A stretch of 64,000 nt of DNA from JBDSWU01 sp038230395 (GTDB lineage: Bacteria; Patescibacteriota; Saccharimonadia; Saccharimonadales; UBA4665), in assembly GCA_038230395.1 (NCBI GenBank), contig JBBRNI010000001.1, positions 62,001-126,000 on the forward strand. The letters are read 5' to 3'. Position 1 is the first letter of the stretch, and each line of letters opens with the position of its first letter. The position numbers and the translations under genes were made by a program. Below are positions 24,309 to 32,004 of this stretch, one piece after another. The notes beneath the pieces are model-generated. The model ran no database searches. It was given only the letters and a program-made list of their open reading frames with translations, and was not told the DNA's origin.

Positions 24309-24674
24309 ATGGCTAATAAAGTTTTCATTAATTCAGATCAAATCGTCGAAATTATTGTTGATGGTGATCAAACCGTAGCGTCGGTTACCACAATGGGTAA
24401 TCAGGCACTCGAGCTAGCGCAGGCTTATAAGCGCAAAAATAAGCCGGCGCTGATTCTAGACAACTTACTATCAAAAGGTTCGGTACCCGTTGACGCTCGT
24501 AGCGTAGTTGTTGACCTCATCAAATCACGCGATTTTGATAAGTTGGCCATGGTTGGATCCGGTGGAATAATCAAAATCGGTGCTAATCTTATCTTGCAGG
24601 CCAGCGGTAAGGGGTCAAGAGTGAAGTATTTTGACAGTTATGAACTGGCCACAAATTGGCTTTTGGCACCATAA
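24309..24674 (+). CDS. STAS-like (SpoIIAA-type) small protein
   Basis: 121 aa. Secondary structure pattern and phrases such as ALILDNLLSKGSVPVDARSV and KLAMVGSGG match the SpoIIAA-like/STAS proteins that act by protein binding. It has no catalytic motif. ATG 24309 lies 6 nt after TACAAT (24297-24302; a weak -35 TGGACT is at 24274-24279). It is divergent from the PAS kinase, so it may be in the same regulatory circuit. Confidence 0.6.
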   Translation: MANKVFINSDQIVEIIVDGDQTVASVTTMGNQALELAQAYKRKNKPALILDNLLSKGSVPVDARSVVVDLIKSRDFDKLAMVGSGGIIKIGANLILQASGKGSRVKYFDSYELATNWLLAP

Positions 24675-24831
24675 TTTCTCTGGTCATATTGTTAAGAAAC
24701 TATAGACTGTCTTGCATACAGCATTCTCTACCAAATTTAGTGTATATTGGTATTAAGGCTCTAACGTTTAAGCCAGCTAACTAAAACATATTAATATTCC
24801 ATTGATTCGTCGTAATAAGAAGGGAAATAGT

Positions 24832-25005
24832 ATGCAGAGAATTTCTATCGGGGGTATCATCTATATAGTCATAGGTTTTGTAGTGGCCGCTAATCGGGGT
24901 TATTTAACAGATCTTACCTCAATCAGTCATATACTCTCAGGACTAGTCGGGATCTTGCTGTGGCCACTACTATTATTCGGGGCTAACTTACATATAGCCA
25001 TATAG
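24832..25005 (+). CDS. Small two-helix membrane protein
   Basis: 57 aa: MQRISIGGIIYIVIGFVVAA, then a second hydrophobic segment (LVGILLWPLLLFGANLHIAI). The start is ATG 24832 with AAGAAGGG upstream. A promoter-like TATATT lies near 24743, leaving a leader of about 80 nt. Short proteins of this type recur in Saccharibacteria (recollection). Function unknown. Confidence 0.65.
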   Translation: MQRISIGGIIYIVIGFVVAANRGYLTDLTSISHILSGLVGILLWPLLLFGANLHIAI

Positions 25006-25089
25006 CTTGTTGCTGTCCTTATACGACACTCTTCAGCGTTGATAAGGTTTAACACTTCACCTAATAATGGGACAAGACTCCCGTTAAGA

Positions 25090-25509
25090 TCAAACTCTTC
25101 GCGAAAGTACTTCAAAAGTTGCCTTAAAATCTTTGTTTGATTCATCCATTGTGCATAAGGCGCCAAACATACGGATGCGGGTAGTAATAAAATCAGTTTG
25201 AAGCTGCGGACTTAGAATTGAATCAACAACCTGCTCCTCAACACTTGGACAGGCTGCAGTCTTCTGATTCATGCATAATTCCTCGTGTAAGGCTGAGAGG
25301 CCCTGCAAATCAATCGAAAGTAGATGACTAACACGTATCGCGGGTGTTGTGGCCGGAACATACATCACTCCGGTTTGTTCTAATGTGGTGCGCACGCTGA
25401 TGTTAGGTATCCCCGCAACATCTTCTCTGAAGTCATATGCCGCCCAATCTACTTGAACCTCGCTGTTATTAACGGTGTAGATGTTATCGTGTATTTCGAC
25501 GAGAGGCAT
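25090..25509 (-). CDS. Hypothetical soluble protein
   Basis: 139 aa, family not recognised. It starts MPLVEIHDNIYTVNNSEVQ and has a Cys-containing middle (LCMNQKTAACPSVEE). There are no membrane segments or catalytic motifs. ATG 25509 is supported by extended -10 TG-T-TATTAT ending 6 nt upstream on the minus strand. Confidence 0.65.
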   Translation of the reverse strand: MPLVEIHDNIYTVNNSEVQVDWAAYDFREDVAGIPNISVRTTLEQTGVMYVPATTPAIRVSHLLSIDLQGLSALHEELCMNQKTAACPSVEEQVVDSILSPQLQTDFITTRIRMFGALCTMDESNKDFKATFEVLSRRV

Positions 25510-25677
25510 TAACCTATAATAACACAATAAGTAAACTTAGTAAAATTAACTAAATTTCGCTACTGGAATGCCACGTAAAAACCACCAATTGAGGTGCTAT
25601 TATCATGTCTGCTCTTAGTTGACCCACTTCGCAACATTTCAGATGATGCGATAGTGTCTTTGGCTAATTATCCTCAG
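25510..25677. other. Intergenic region containing repeat D
   Basis: No ORF. It holds a 22-bp element at 25614-25635 (core TTAGTTGACCCACTTCGCAAC) that recurs at 30632-30652 with two changes and in part at 31175-31193. Confidence 0.5.
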
Positions 25678-25974
25678 CTAAGTGTTAGCTAATATGTCAT
25701 AGCTTGAGATAACAGGGTTTTCACTAAATAAATTAGGTGCTTGAGCGGCTAAAGCTTTAGCAACATCACCATGTAGGTGAACCTGCATACCAAATTCATC
25801 GTCAAATGTATCAAATATACCGTATTCTGTCGGGCTAAGTTTAATGGCGTACCACGTTCTCGTCCCTGGCTCATTTTCTATCATTACCTTGGCACTTCTA
25901 AGAAACTCTTCGACTTCTGACGCTTTGCCTTCTTTTGCGACTAATTTTACTAATATGGCTTTGCTTAACATCAT
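25678..25974 (-). CDS. ABM/YgiN-type putative quinol monooxygenase
   Basis: 98 aa with the dimeric alpha+beta pattern of antibiotic biosynthesis monooxygenase domains: KAILVKLVAKEGKASEVEEF, then ENEPGTRTWYAIKLS, then YGIFDTFDDEFGMQVHLHG. Members oxidise polyphenols or quinols without cofactor, or act as stress proteins. It starts ATG 25974 (or 25971) with AGGAG just upstream and a TATAAT further up. Confidence 0.8.
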   Translation of the reverse strand: MMLSKAILVKLVAKEGKASEVEEFLRSAKVMIENEPGTRTWYAIKLSPTEYGIFDTFDDEFGMQVHLHGDVAKALAAQAPNLFSENPVISSYDILANT

Positions 25975-25979
25975 GACTC

Positions 25980-26201
25980 CTATTTATCTTCATTATAAAC
26001 CAATTGGCAGAATAGTGATCTAATATCAATTATAACAGGGCAATAAGCACCGTACCCATGCTTAGCTGGGCCTCTAAGTAAGTATTCGTTTCTGAGTAAG
26101 CATATAAAAAGGTATGACAACAACAGAGACGTTGTCGGAAAGGATGAATACCAAAGTACAAACCAGATGAGTGTATTTAACACACTCATAGCATCTGCCA
26201 T
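25980..26201 (-). CDS. Doubtful small membrane ORF
   Basis: Up to 73 aa with one or two hydrophobic segments (WFVLWYSSFPTTSLLLSYLF). No promoter at the spacing seen elsewhere and no Shine-Dalgarno. It is just upstream of the ABM gene, so it could be a leader ORF. Reported at low confidence. Confidence 0.25.
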   Translation of the reverse strand: MADAMSVLNTLIWFVLWYSSFPTTSLLLSYLFICLLRNEYLLRGPAKHGYGAYCPVIIDIRSLFCQLVYNEDK

Positions 26202-26395
26202 TATTAAGCCTGCCACCCCGACAAGCGCTACGGTTTGGCCTTAATCGACTCGAGTCAATACGAATAGCTCAAATAGTATAATTATTCTCCTTTCATGATG
26301 GTATTGTGCTACACGAGTGATTTAACTAACTGTACGTTGCCTTCTATTTTAGTAATATAAATAAGTGAAATCTAGACAAATTATAAGGAGAGTAT

Positions 26396-27442
26396 ATGAA
26401 GACAGTCAAAGCACGAGCCGTATTTGGTCCGACCGAACAGTTTAAGGCAACGACAATTGACCGCCGAGACGTCGGTCCAAAAGACGTACTAATCGAAATC
26501 AAGTACGCTGGTATTTGCCATTCAGATATTCATACCGCACGCCAGGAGTGGGGTGAAATCGAGTATCCATTCGTACCCGGTCATGAAATAGCTGGTATTG
26601 TGAGCGAAGTAGGCGCCGACGTTACAATACATGCTGTCGGCGACCGAGTAGGAGTGGGCTGTATGGTCAACTCATGCGGTACCTGCAAAAATTGCCAGCA
26701 GGGTCTTGAGCAATATTGCTTGAAAGGCAGCACTGGAACATATAACTCTGTAGATAAATATGGAAATGGTGAGCGAACACAAGGTGGGTACTCAACACAT
26801 GTTGTTGTCACAGAAGACTTTGTGCTCAAAATACCCAAAGGCTTACAGCTCGATGAAGCAGCGCCACTTCTTTGCGCTGGCATCACAACCTATTCGCCAC
26901 TCCACCACTGGAACGCTGGACCGGGCAAGCGAGTAGCTATTGTTGGTCTCGGTGGTCTCGGTCACATGGCAGTAAAGTTAGCGCATGCCATGGGTGCGGA
27001 AGTGACTGTGCTTTCACGGACACTCGATAAAAAAGAGCAAGGCTTGCAGCTGGGTGCCGACCATTACTACGCTACCGGTGATGCCAAAACTTTCACCGCA
27101 TTAGCCGGTAGTTTTGATCTGATAATTAATACCGTAAGCGCGGTCGTCGACCTGAATGACTTCCTAGCGTTACTGGCAGTGGACGGCACCATGGTCAATG
27201 TCGGAGCCCCGGCAGAACCGCTGGCAGTCAACGTCTTCTCGCTGATCGGTGGTCGTAAATCATTTGCTGGATCAATGATCGGCGGTATAGCCGAAACCCA
27301 GGAAATGCTTAACTTCTGCGCCGAACACGGACTTGGTGCCGAAATCGAAGTGATCAAGGCCGATGACATCGATAATGCCTGGGAGCGAGTCATCGCCTCC
27401 GATGTGCGATACCGGTTCGTCATTGACGTCGCTACAATCTAG
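26396..27442 (+). CDS. Zinc-dependent alcohol dehydrogenase (MDR superfamily)
   Basis: 348 aa of the cinnamyl/yeast-type alcohol dehydrogenase branch. Catalytic zinc ligands are in GICHSDIH and GHEIAG. The structural-zinc lobe has four cysteines between 93 and 114 (SCGTCKNCQQGLEQYC). The NAD(P) Rossmann loop is VGLGGLGHMAVKLA near 183. It reduces aldehydes or oxidises alcohols. ATG 26396 has AAGGAG 8 nt upstream, in contrast to the leaderless genes around it. Confidence 0.93.
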   Translation: MKTVKARAVFGPTEQFKATTIDRRDVGPKDVLIEIKYAGICHSDIHTARQEWGEIEYPFVPGHEIAGIVSEVGADVTIHAVGDRVGVGCMVNSCGTCKNCQQGLEQYCLKGSTGTYNSVDKYGNGERTQGGYSTHVVVTEDFVLKIPKGLQLDEAAPLLCAGITTYSPLHHWNAGPGKRVAIVGLGGLGHMAVKLAHAMGAEVTVLSRTLDKKEQGLQLGADHYYATGDAKTFTALAGSFDLIINTVSAVVDLNDFLALLAVDGTMVNVGAPAEPLAVNVFSLIGGRKSFAGSMIGGIAETQEMLNFCAEHGLGAEIEVIKADDIDNAWERVIASDVRYRFVIDVATI

Positions 27443-27904
27443 TGAAAATATCCTGACCCTACTAGAATACCGACCAGCAGCCGTGCCTAGCCTGAGTCAG
27501 CAGACGGACATCGCTGGTCTGCTAACGAAAAGCTTTGTGAAGACATTCGTCCATAACTTTAGTCTCACCAGGGTCCTCGCCACCATTAGGAAGCTACCAT
27601 TTGTACCAAGCAACGAGTGGCTTGGAGGGATGAAGCTTGGTTCTAATTGCTGGCTTAATCAACGGACACATTGCAAAGCCTATTGTCAACTGTTGGTGAC
27701 AATAAAATGGACGACGTCGAGTAAGTTGGTAGCCGTATACGATGCACCTACAAAGTCGTCGTCCTCACGCTACATAAATACACTACCTTTACTCCCGGCG
27801 TTAATACCAGATAAACAAAACTACACGCTAAGTAGCCTACTAAAGCCCTTATGTTTGGCTGGGTCTAGTAGACGAGTTTTGCAACTTTTCAGGCAATTAT
27901 GAGA
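27443..27904. other. Long non-coding stretch, possibly decayed DNA
   Basis: About 460 bp without a convincing gene. One frame stays open but its protein has no recognisable pattern and no start signal. An 8-bp inverted repeat GGACGACG (27709-27716) / CGTCGTCC (27757-27764) encloses 40 nt. It could be a structured RNA, a gene remnant or the 3' region of the alcohol dehydrogenase mRNA. Confidence 0.4.
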
Positions 27905-28171
27905 TCACGGTAGATAAAGAGAATGGTCGTCACTTTTGATGTGAAAAAATTTTCTAATTGTCCAAACTATAACCACAAATACCCAAATTAAATCTAATCC
28001 AATAATTGCCGTGAAGAAAGCAAAGTAGCTTAGTCCAATAGCTGGTACAAAACTGCCCCAACCAGAAGCTACATTATCGGTTGTTCTAATAAAGTCGATC
28101 GAACTCCACGTTAGCAGGGCGAGCAACCCGCTGCACATGATTACAACTAGGCGTTGATAAGTACGTTTCAC
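27905..28171 (-). CDS. Small membrane protein with two helices
   Basis: 88 aa from a GTG start: VVIMCSGLLALLTWSSIDFI and a second segment FFTAIIGLDLIWVFVVIVWT, with a basic cytoplasmic tail. Family not recognised. -10-like TATGCT and TATCAG elements with TGC extensions precede the GTG. Confidence 0.5.
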   Translation of the reverse strand: MKRTYQRLVVIMCSGLLALLTWSSIDFIRTTDNVASGWGSFVPAIGLSYFAFFTAIIGLDLIWVFVVIVWTIRKFFHIKSDDHSLYLP

Positions 28172-28220
28172 GTTCTGATAGCAGCATAGGCAGAAATGTT
28201 ATTCTTTAATGCATATGTTC

Positions 28221-28283
28221 GGCTGCCCATCGTGAACCAGGCTAGGAGTGCATTATTAGCTTACCCTACCCTACTAGCCGGCT
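28221..28283. repeat. Dispersed repeat, copy A
   Basis: Begins GGCTGCCCATCGTGAACCAG and ends ACTAGCCGGCT. About 80 percent identical by eye to copy B (31101-31158), with a few bases of length difference. It lies between two minus-strand genes, with no ORF of its own. Confidence 0.65.
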
Positions 28284-28353
28284 CTCTATACCTAGCTGAG
28301 CATGCCGGTTTAATACCTTTTGGGCATTCGATTAAAATAAGCCGAGGATTGGG

Positions 28354-29370
28354 TCAGTTTTGGGTTAAGGGCAGTTCTATAGTAATAATAGTACCGTGGT
28401 TAATCTTAGAACTGATAGTGATTTGTCCTTGATGTTGTTCGACTATTGCTTTACTTATCGCTAAGCCCAAACCCGTCCCCGAAGTACTCCGTGACGTATC
28501 GGCGCGGTAAAAGCGGTCAAAAGCTCTATCAACAGCTTCCGGAGACATACCTGAACCGTGATCGGCCACCGAAATAATAACCACATTTCTACTTTGTTTT
28601 AAATTAGTCGTAATAGTAGAACCATCGCCGGAGTATTTTAAAGCGTTTTCTATGACGTTCGTAAATAGTTGCTCGAGCATATCACCTGATCCATTGATGA
28701 AATATTTTTGAGAGTCGTTGCTGAACCTTAATTTTGTGCCCTTTTTTTCTGCAGATGTTTTGAGACGATTCTGAACTTTGGCTATAATCTTTTTTAAATT
28801 GACAGGTTCTGTGTCAAAGGCCACAGTATTTCGATCGGAATTAGCCAACGCCAACAAATTATCGACTAACCGATGCAACCTATTCACCTCCTGCTTTGTG
28901 ACATCAATAGCAGATTCGTACTCTCGCTTAGTTCGCTTCCGCTTTAAAGCTAGCTCAAGCTCTCCACTCATAATAGTTAAGGGGGTGCGGAGTTCGTGCG
29001 ATGCATCCGATACAAAACGCCGCTGTCGTTCATAAACTAGCCGAATTGGTCGGAGCGTTCTGCCTGTTAATACCCAAGATACACTCGGGACGAGCAATAA
29101 TAATACACCGTTAAGAACTAGTAATACTTGCCCGAGTTGAGTTTTAGTTACGTCGCCTGCGATTAATGCTGTCTCAGCGGTAGTCGAGCCAGGGCCGCTA
29201 TCTGCATGGTCTCCATACTGCTGAGTCTGTGTTTGCGTTACTCTAGACACGTAACTATCACCTAATGAATTACTCATCCAGACATATATACCGCCACTGA
29301 ATATCCAAAATATGCCAAAAAATACGGCACAATACAACAGCGTTAAGTGCAGCCTAGTAGCTCTAAACAT
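28354..29370 (-). CDS. Membrane-bound sensor histidine kinase
   Basis: 338 aa. Two transmembrane segments (about 10-32 and 82-104) flank a short external loop. HisKA has VSDASHELRTPLTIM, then N box NVIENALKYSGDG, DHGSGMSPEAV, and GTGLGLAISKAI. It is the partner of the OmpR-type regulator immediately upstream; its ATG lies 8 nt inside that gene. The stimulus is not evident. Confidence 0.93.
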   Translation of the reverse strand: MFRATRLHLTLLYCAVFFGIFWIFSGGIYVWMSNSLGDSYVSRVTQTQTQQYGDHADSGPGSTTAETALIAGDVTKTQLGQVLLVLNGVLLLLVPSVSWVLTGRTLRPIRLVYERQRRFVSDASHELRTPLTIMSGELELALKRKRTKREYESAIDVTKQEVNRLHRLVDNLLALANSDRNTVAFDTEPVNLKKIIAKVQNRLKTSAEKKGTKLRFSNDSQKYFINGSGDMLEQLFTNVIENALKYSGDGSTITTNLKQSRNVVIISVADHGSGMSPEAVDRAFDRFYRADTSRSTSGTGLGLAISKAIVEQHQGQITISSKINHGTIITIELPLTQN

Positions 29371-30043
29371 CGGTTGCCTTTAAAACGTAGCCATGGCCGC
29401 GGACGGTTTGGATTAGTTCAACGCTGGCCGGTGTGACTTTTAGCTTACCCCGAAGATATTTCACATAGGTTTCGATAATATTAGACATTCCGTCGTAGTT
29501 GTAATCCCAAACGTGATCAAGAATTTGTGCTTTAGACAGCGCAATGCCTTTATTACGCAAAAAGTAGTCGAGTAAGTTATATTCCCGTGCCGTTAGCGTA
29601 ATCACTTTGCCGCTACGCTCAACCTCACGAGTTGACGTATTTAGGGTTAAGTCTCCTGCGCGTAAAATAACGGCTAAAGCTTGCGGGCTGCGACGTATAA
29701 GGGCCCGTATTCTTGCAAACAACTCGTCGAAAGAGAACGGCTTTGCAAGATAGTCATCAGCGCCACTGTCGAGACCCATGACCTTGTCTTTTGGATCACC
29801 TCGAGCCGTAAGCAAAAGAATAGGTATGTTGGAGTTTTGCTTCCGAACATCGCGGCAGACGCTAAGTCCGTCTTTCTTGGGTAACATAATATCTAGGACT
29901 ATGAGATCATAACTGTTAATCTCAAACTTATCCAATGCCTCTATGCCATCCTCGGCTATATCAACCGCGTAACCTTCTTCTTTAAGCCCGCGTTTAATTA
30001 GGCGAGCTATACGAGGTTCATCTTCTACGACGAGGATATTCAT
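29363..30043 (-). CDS. OmpR/PhoB-family response regulator
   Basis: 226 aa. The receiver has Glu7/Asp8, phospho-acceptor Asp in LIVLDIMLPK (about 51), Thr and Lys (LAKPF), followed by a winged-helix DNA-binding domain ending VRGHGYVLKA. It overlaps the kinase gene by 8 nt. ATG 30043 is 6 nt after minus-strand TATCAT. The divergent exported acidic protein at 30195 is a candidate target. Confidence 0.95.
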   Translation of the reverse strand: MNILVVEDEPRIARLIKRGLKEEGYAVDIAEDGIEALDKFEINSYDLIVLDIMLPKKDGLSVCRDVRKQNSNIPILLLTARGDPKDKVMGLDSGADDYLAKPFSFDELFARIRALIRRSPQALAVILRAGDLTLNTSTREVERSGKVITLTAREYNLLDYFLRNKGIALSKAQILDHVWDYNYDGMSNIIETYVKYLRGKLKVTPASVELIQTVRGHGYVLKATDV

Positions 30044-30194
30044 ACGTATATGATAAGCCTAATTTATGAGATTTTGATGAAAATACAAAGGTAGATAAAA
30101 ATGCCAATTCTCACGTTACTCCCATGATGCTTTTCGTACTATGGTAATACCGTTTCATAAGCGGCTAACAACTAAGTAATAAAGGAGAAATACT

Positions 30195-30521
30195 ATGGTA
30201 TTAAACAAATTAAAATTATTGGCAGCCAGCGGCCTAGCCGTCGTAGGACTAGCGGGTGTTGGGGCCGTTCACTTTGCTTCTGCCGCAACGCCGGGAACAG
30301 CCAGCATTGTTACCCAGTCTCAGACAGCCATTGGAACTGACACGGAAGTTAACGATTCATCTGCAGCTGACACTGACAATGTTAACGAACAAACAGGTGA
30401 CCAAAATGGTGCCGAAAAGGAAACCAATGACAAATCTGCTATAGACACTGATAACGTCAATGATCAGCAGGGTGATCAGTTAGGGCCTGACAGTAGCAGT
30501 GCTACCGATAAAAAAGACTAA
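30195..30521 (+). CDS. Exported acidic repeat protein
   Basis: 108 aa. A signal peptide (MVLNKLKLLAASGLAVVGLAG, predicted cleavage after HFASA, about residue 30) precedes a low-complexity Asp/Asn/Thr region with two copies of the pattern DTDNVN(E/D)Q-x-GDQ at roughly 20-residue spacing. No cysteine. The D-x-D-x-N spacing could bind calcium weakly. AAAGGAG precedes the ATG by 7 nt. It is divergent from the two-component system and ended by the terminator at 30554-30582. Confidence 0.75.
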   Translation: MVLNKLKLLAASGLAVVGLAGVGAVHFASAATPGTASIVTQSQTAIGTDTEVNDSSAADTDNVNEQTGDQNGAEKETNDKSAIDTDNVNDQQGDQLGPDSSSATDKKD

Positions 30522-30553
30522 GTCGCAAATGTCTAGTCAATTCTTAAAAGTAT

Positions 30554-30582
30554 AAAAGAGGCCCCATATCGGGGCTTCTTTT
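30554..30582 (+). terminator. Intrinsic terminator after exported acidic protein gene
   Basis: GCCCC/GGGGC core extended by AAAAGAG/TTCTTTT, loop ATATC; about 11 bp of stem followed by a T-run. Confidence 0.85.
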
Positions 30583-30605
30583 ATTTAGCGAAAAGCTAAC
30601 CTGTA

Positions 30606-30653
30606 ATTAAACATAAGCGCCATGGCTGCCCCTAGTTGACGTACTTCGCAACT
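30606..30653. repeat. Dispersed repeat, copy C (tRNA-Gln 3' flank fragment plus GTTGAC element)
   Basis: TTAAACATAAGCGCCATGGCTG matches the DNA next to the tRNA-Gln 3' end (TTAAGCATAAGCG...TGGCTG, 31782-31802). It continues into the element TAGTTGACGTACTTCGCAAC shared with copy D. Confidence 0.55.
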
Positions 30654-30654
30654 A

Positions 30655-31041
30655 TTAGTGTCGATGTCCCATATATGTACTATCTGAGGTTGCATAGGCT
30701 TCAGCTTCGTATTTGTTCTTTATGTAGCCTCGTCGAATGGTCTCTATTTGATTTAATATCGGGTGAATGAAGGGCTCACGTTGATGCTGCTTTATATGTA
30801 CGAGTTCATGCTGCAGGTCATTTTTAAGTAAGTGGGTCCCCAATAATATGACATTGCCAAGTGTCATCGCACGAACACCTTTCTGTGAAGGCACCCATCC
30901 GTAATACCAAAAGCCTTTAACATGGATAACAATCGCAAATGGCTCGTGATGAAAAGTTAGTTTATATGGCCCAGACAATATGCTGGCGAATAACAGTATA
31001 ATCGTCCATGGAATATTAAGTACAAAACTAACGAACTGCAT
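30655..31041 (-). CDS. Membrane-anchored HExxH metallopeptidase-like protein
   Basis: 128 aa. One or two N-terminal hydrophobic segments are followed by LQHELVHIKQHQ, a zinc-protease HExxH motif, and then YEAEAYA, which may supply the third ligand (Glu). It is far shorter than M48 enzymes and resembles minimal gluzincins. Substrate unknown. ATG 31041 follows extended -10 TG-C-TATGAT by 6 nt on its strand. Confidence 0.6.
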   Translation of the reverse strand: MQFVSFVLNIPWTIILLFASILSGPYKLTFHHEPFAIVIHVKGFWYYGWVPSQKGVRAMTLGNVILLGTHLLKNDLQHELVHIKQHQREPFIHPILNQIETIRRGYIKNKYEAEAYATSDSTYMGHRH

Positions 31042-31058
31042 GTTTAAATCATAGCAAA

Positions 31059-31106
31059 CAAAACAGACTTCCTAAGAAGTCTTTTAAGCATAAACGGTAT
31101 GGCTGG
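31059..31106. repeat. Duplicate of tRNA-Gln 3' end and its terminator hairpin
   Basis: Matches 31753-31804 nearly base for base (AGACTTCC-AAGAAGTCTTTTAAGCATAA-CG, then TGGCTGG). It includes a decayed copy of the terminator and the last bases of the tRNA. Confidence 0.7.
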
Positions 31107-31158
31107 CCATTGTGAACCAGGTTAGAAGTATAATGTTAGATTATCCCACTAGCCGACT
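31101..31158. repeat. Dispersed repeat, copy B
   Basis: Begins GGCTGGCCATTGTGAACCAG and ends ACTAGCCGACT; homologous to copy A. It directly continues the duplicated tRNA flank, and the GTTGAC element follows at 31175-31193. Confidence 0.65.
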
Positions 31159-31204
31159 AACTGTGCGTGGTTAACCTTAGTTGACGTAATTACTGATTGA
31201 GTAG

Positions 31205-31738
31205 TTAACCTGCCGCTTTAATTCTCTCTTGCAGATTGTATATATAAGGGTCTTTGATTTTTCTGTAAGCTAAATAATCCTCGGGGTATTTGCTGTAGAG
31301 ATCAAGTTTTAATTCAGAATACTTTTGTGCTTCGTCTGGATTACTGCGCAGAAAATCACGCACAGCAGTATATTCCCATACTATTGGGGATGATATTTCG
31401 TAGAAGTGGAGATTTACCGTCTTCTCTCCGTTTTTCCATTTGGAAAAAAGACGCCCGCATTTGTGCAACATATCGCCATAAGCCTCGTAGCCCATGTCTT
31501 TTAAGCGATCGTTATACGTGTCAACCTCCGTAATGCTATGTACTTGGACCAAAATATCAAGCTGTGGTTTTGCCGCTACGCCTGGGATTGATGTGCTACC
31601 AACATGCTGTATATCGAGTAACTGATTATTCAGAGCTTTGCGTATCCGCTGCGCTTCTTCCGCATACCAGTCCGGCCATACGGGCGAGTACGTAACTACT
31701 CTATAAGAGTGATTTGAATATTGTATTGCGTCGGCCAT
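31205..31738 (-). CDS. GrpB/UPF0157-family nucleotidyltransferase-like protein
   Basis: 177 aa. The family pattern is clear: YSPVWPDWYAEEAQRIR, IQHVGSTSIPG, KPQLDILVQV and an NLHFYEI strand. GrpB proteins have a nucleotidyltransferase fold related to CoaE-associated and RelA-type domains; the function is unsettled. The true start is ATG 31738, 7 nt after TG-A-TATACT on the minus strand. The frame open to 31873 runs through a tRNA and terminator and is not coding there. Tandem tRNA-derived repeats flank it. Confidence 0.9.
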   Translation of the reverse strand: MADAIQYSNHSYRVVTYSPVWPDWYAEEAQRIRKALNNQLLDIQHVGSTSIPGVAAKPQLDILVQVHSITEVDTYNDRLKDMGYEAYGDMLHKCGRLFSKWKNGEKTVNLHFYEISSPIVWEYTAVRDFLRSNPDEAQKYSELKLDLYSKYPEDYLAYRKIKDPYIYNLQERIKAAG

Positions 31739-31758
31739 ATGGAGAAGTATATCAAAAC

Positions 31759-31783
31759 AAAAAGACTTCCGAAGAAGTCTTTT
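31759..31783 (-). terminator. Terminator of tRNA-Gln
   Basis: On the minus strand AAAAGACTTC-TTCG-GAAGTCTTTT, a 10-bp stem with a stable UUCG tetraloop and a T-run. Confidence 0.9.
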
Positions 31784-31797
31784 AAGCATAAGCGTCG

Positions 31798-31872
31798 TGG
31801 CTGGGGATGAGGGATTCGAACCCCCGAATGCTGGTACCAGAAACCAGTGCCTTACCACTTGGCGAATCCCCA
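31798..31872 (-). tRNA. tRNA-Gln(CUG)
   Basis: 75 nt including encoded CCA. Acceptor TGGGGAT pairs with ATCCCCA, followed by discriminator G. The anticodon stem CTGGT/ACCAG closes loop TTCTGGT with anticodon CTG. The T loop is GGTTCGAATCC. U1-A72-type Gln identity features are present. Its 3' flank is duplicated at 31059-31106 and, in degraded form, at 30606-30627. Confidence 0.95.
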
Positions 31873-32004
31873 ACGCGGTAGTTTTTGAATTAAACTACAG
31901 ATTGGGATTATAGCTAATTGTCCGAGATTTTACCAGTGGCACAGTCATGGAGAAGCTCTGCGTAATTTAAATGACCGGATGGTCAAGACGCAGAGCGTGA
32001 CTCC

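Noticed and set aside
27363..27902. Open frame of 179 codons overlapping the alcohol dehydrogenase end
   Set aside because: Its first part is a shadow of the dehydrogenase in another frame, it has no start signals, and the translated composition shows no protein-like pattern.
28196..28432. 78-codon plus-strand ORF
   Set aside because: It is made of repeat copy A plus the antisense of the histidine kinase 3' end; no start signals.
25614..31193. Integron-like attC sites
   Set aside because: The GTTGAC/GCAAC elements looked like attC cores at first, but they do not fit RYYYAAC/GTTRRRY on both arms, and no integron integrase is present.
31739..31873. N-terminal extension of GrpB
   Set aside because: It would read through tRNA-Gln and its terminator; ATG 31738 has its own promoter.
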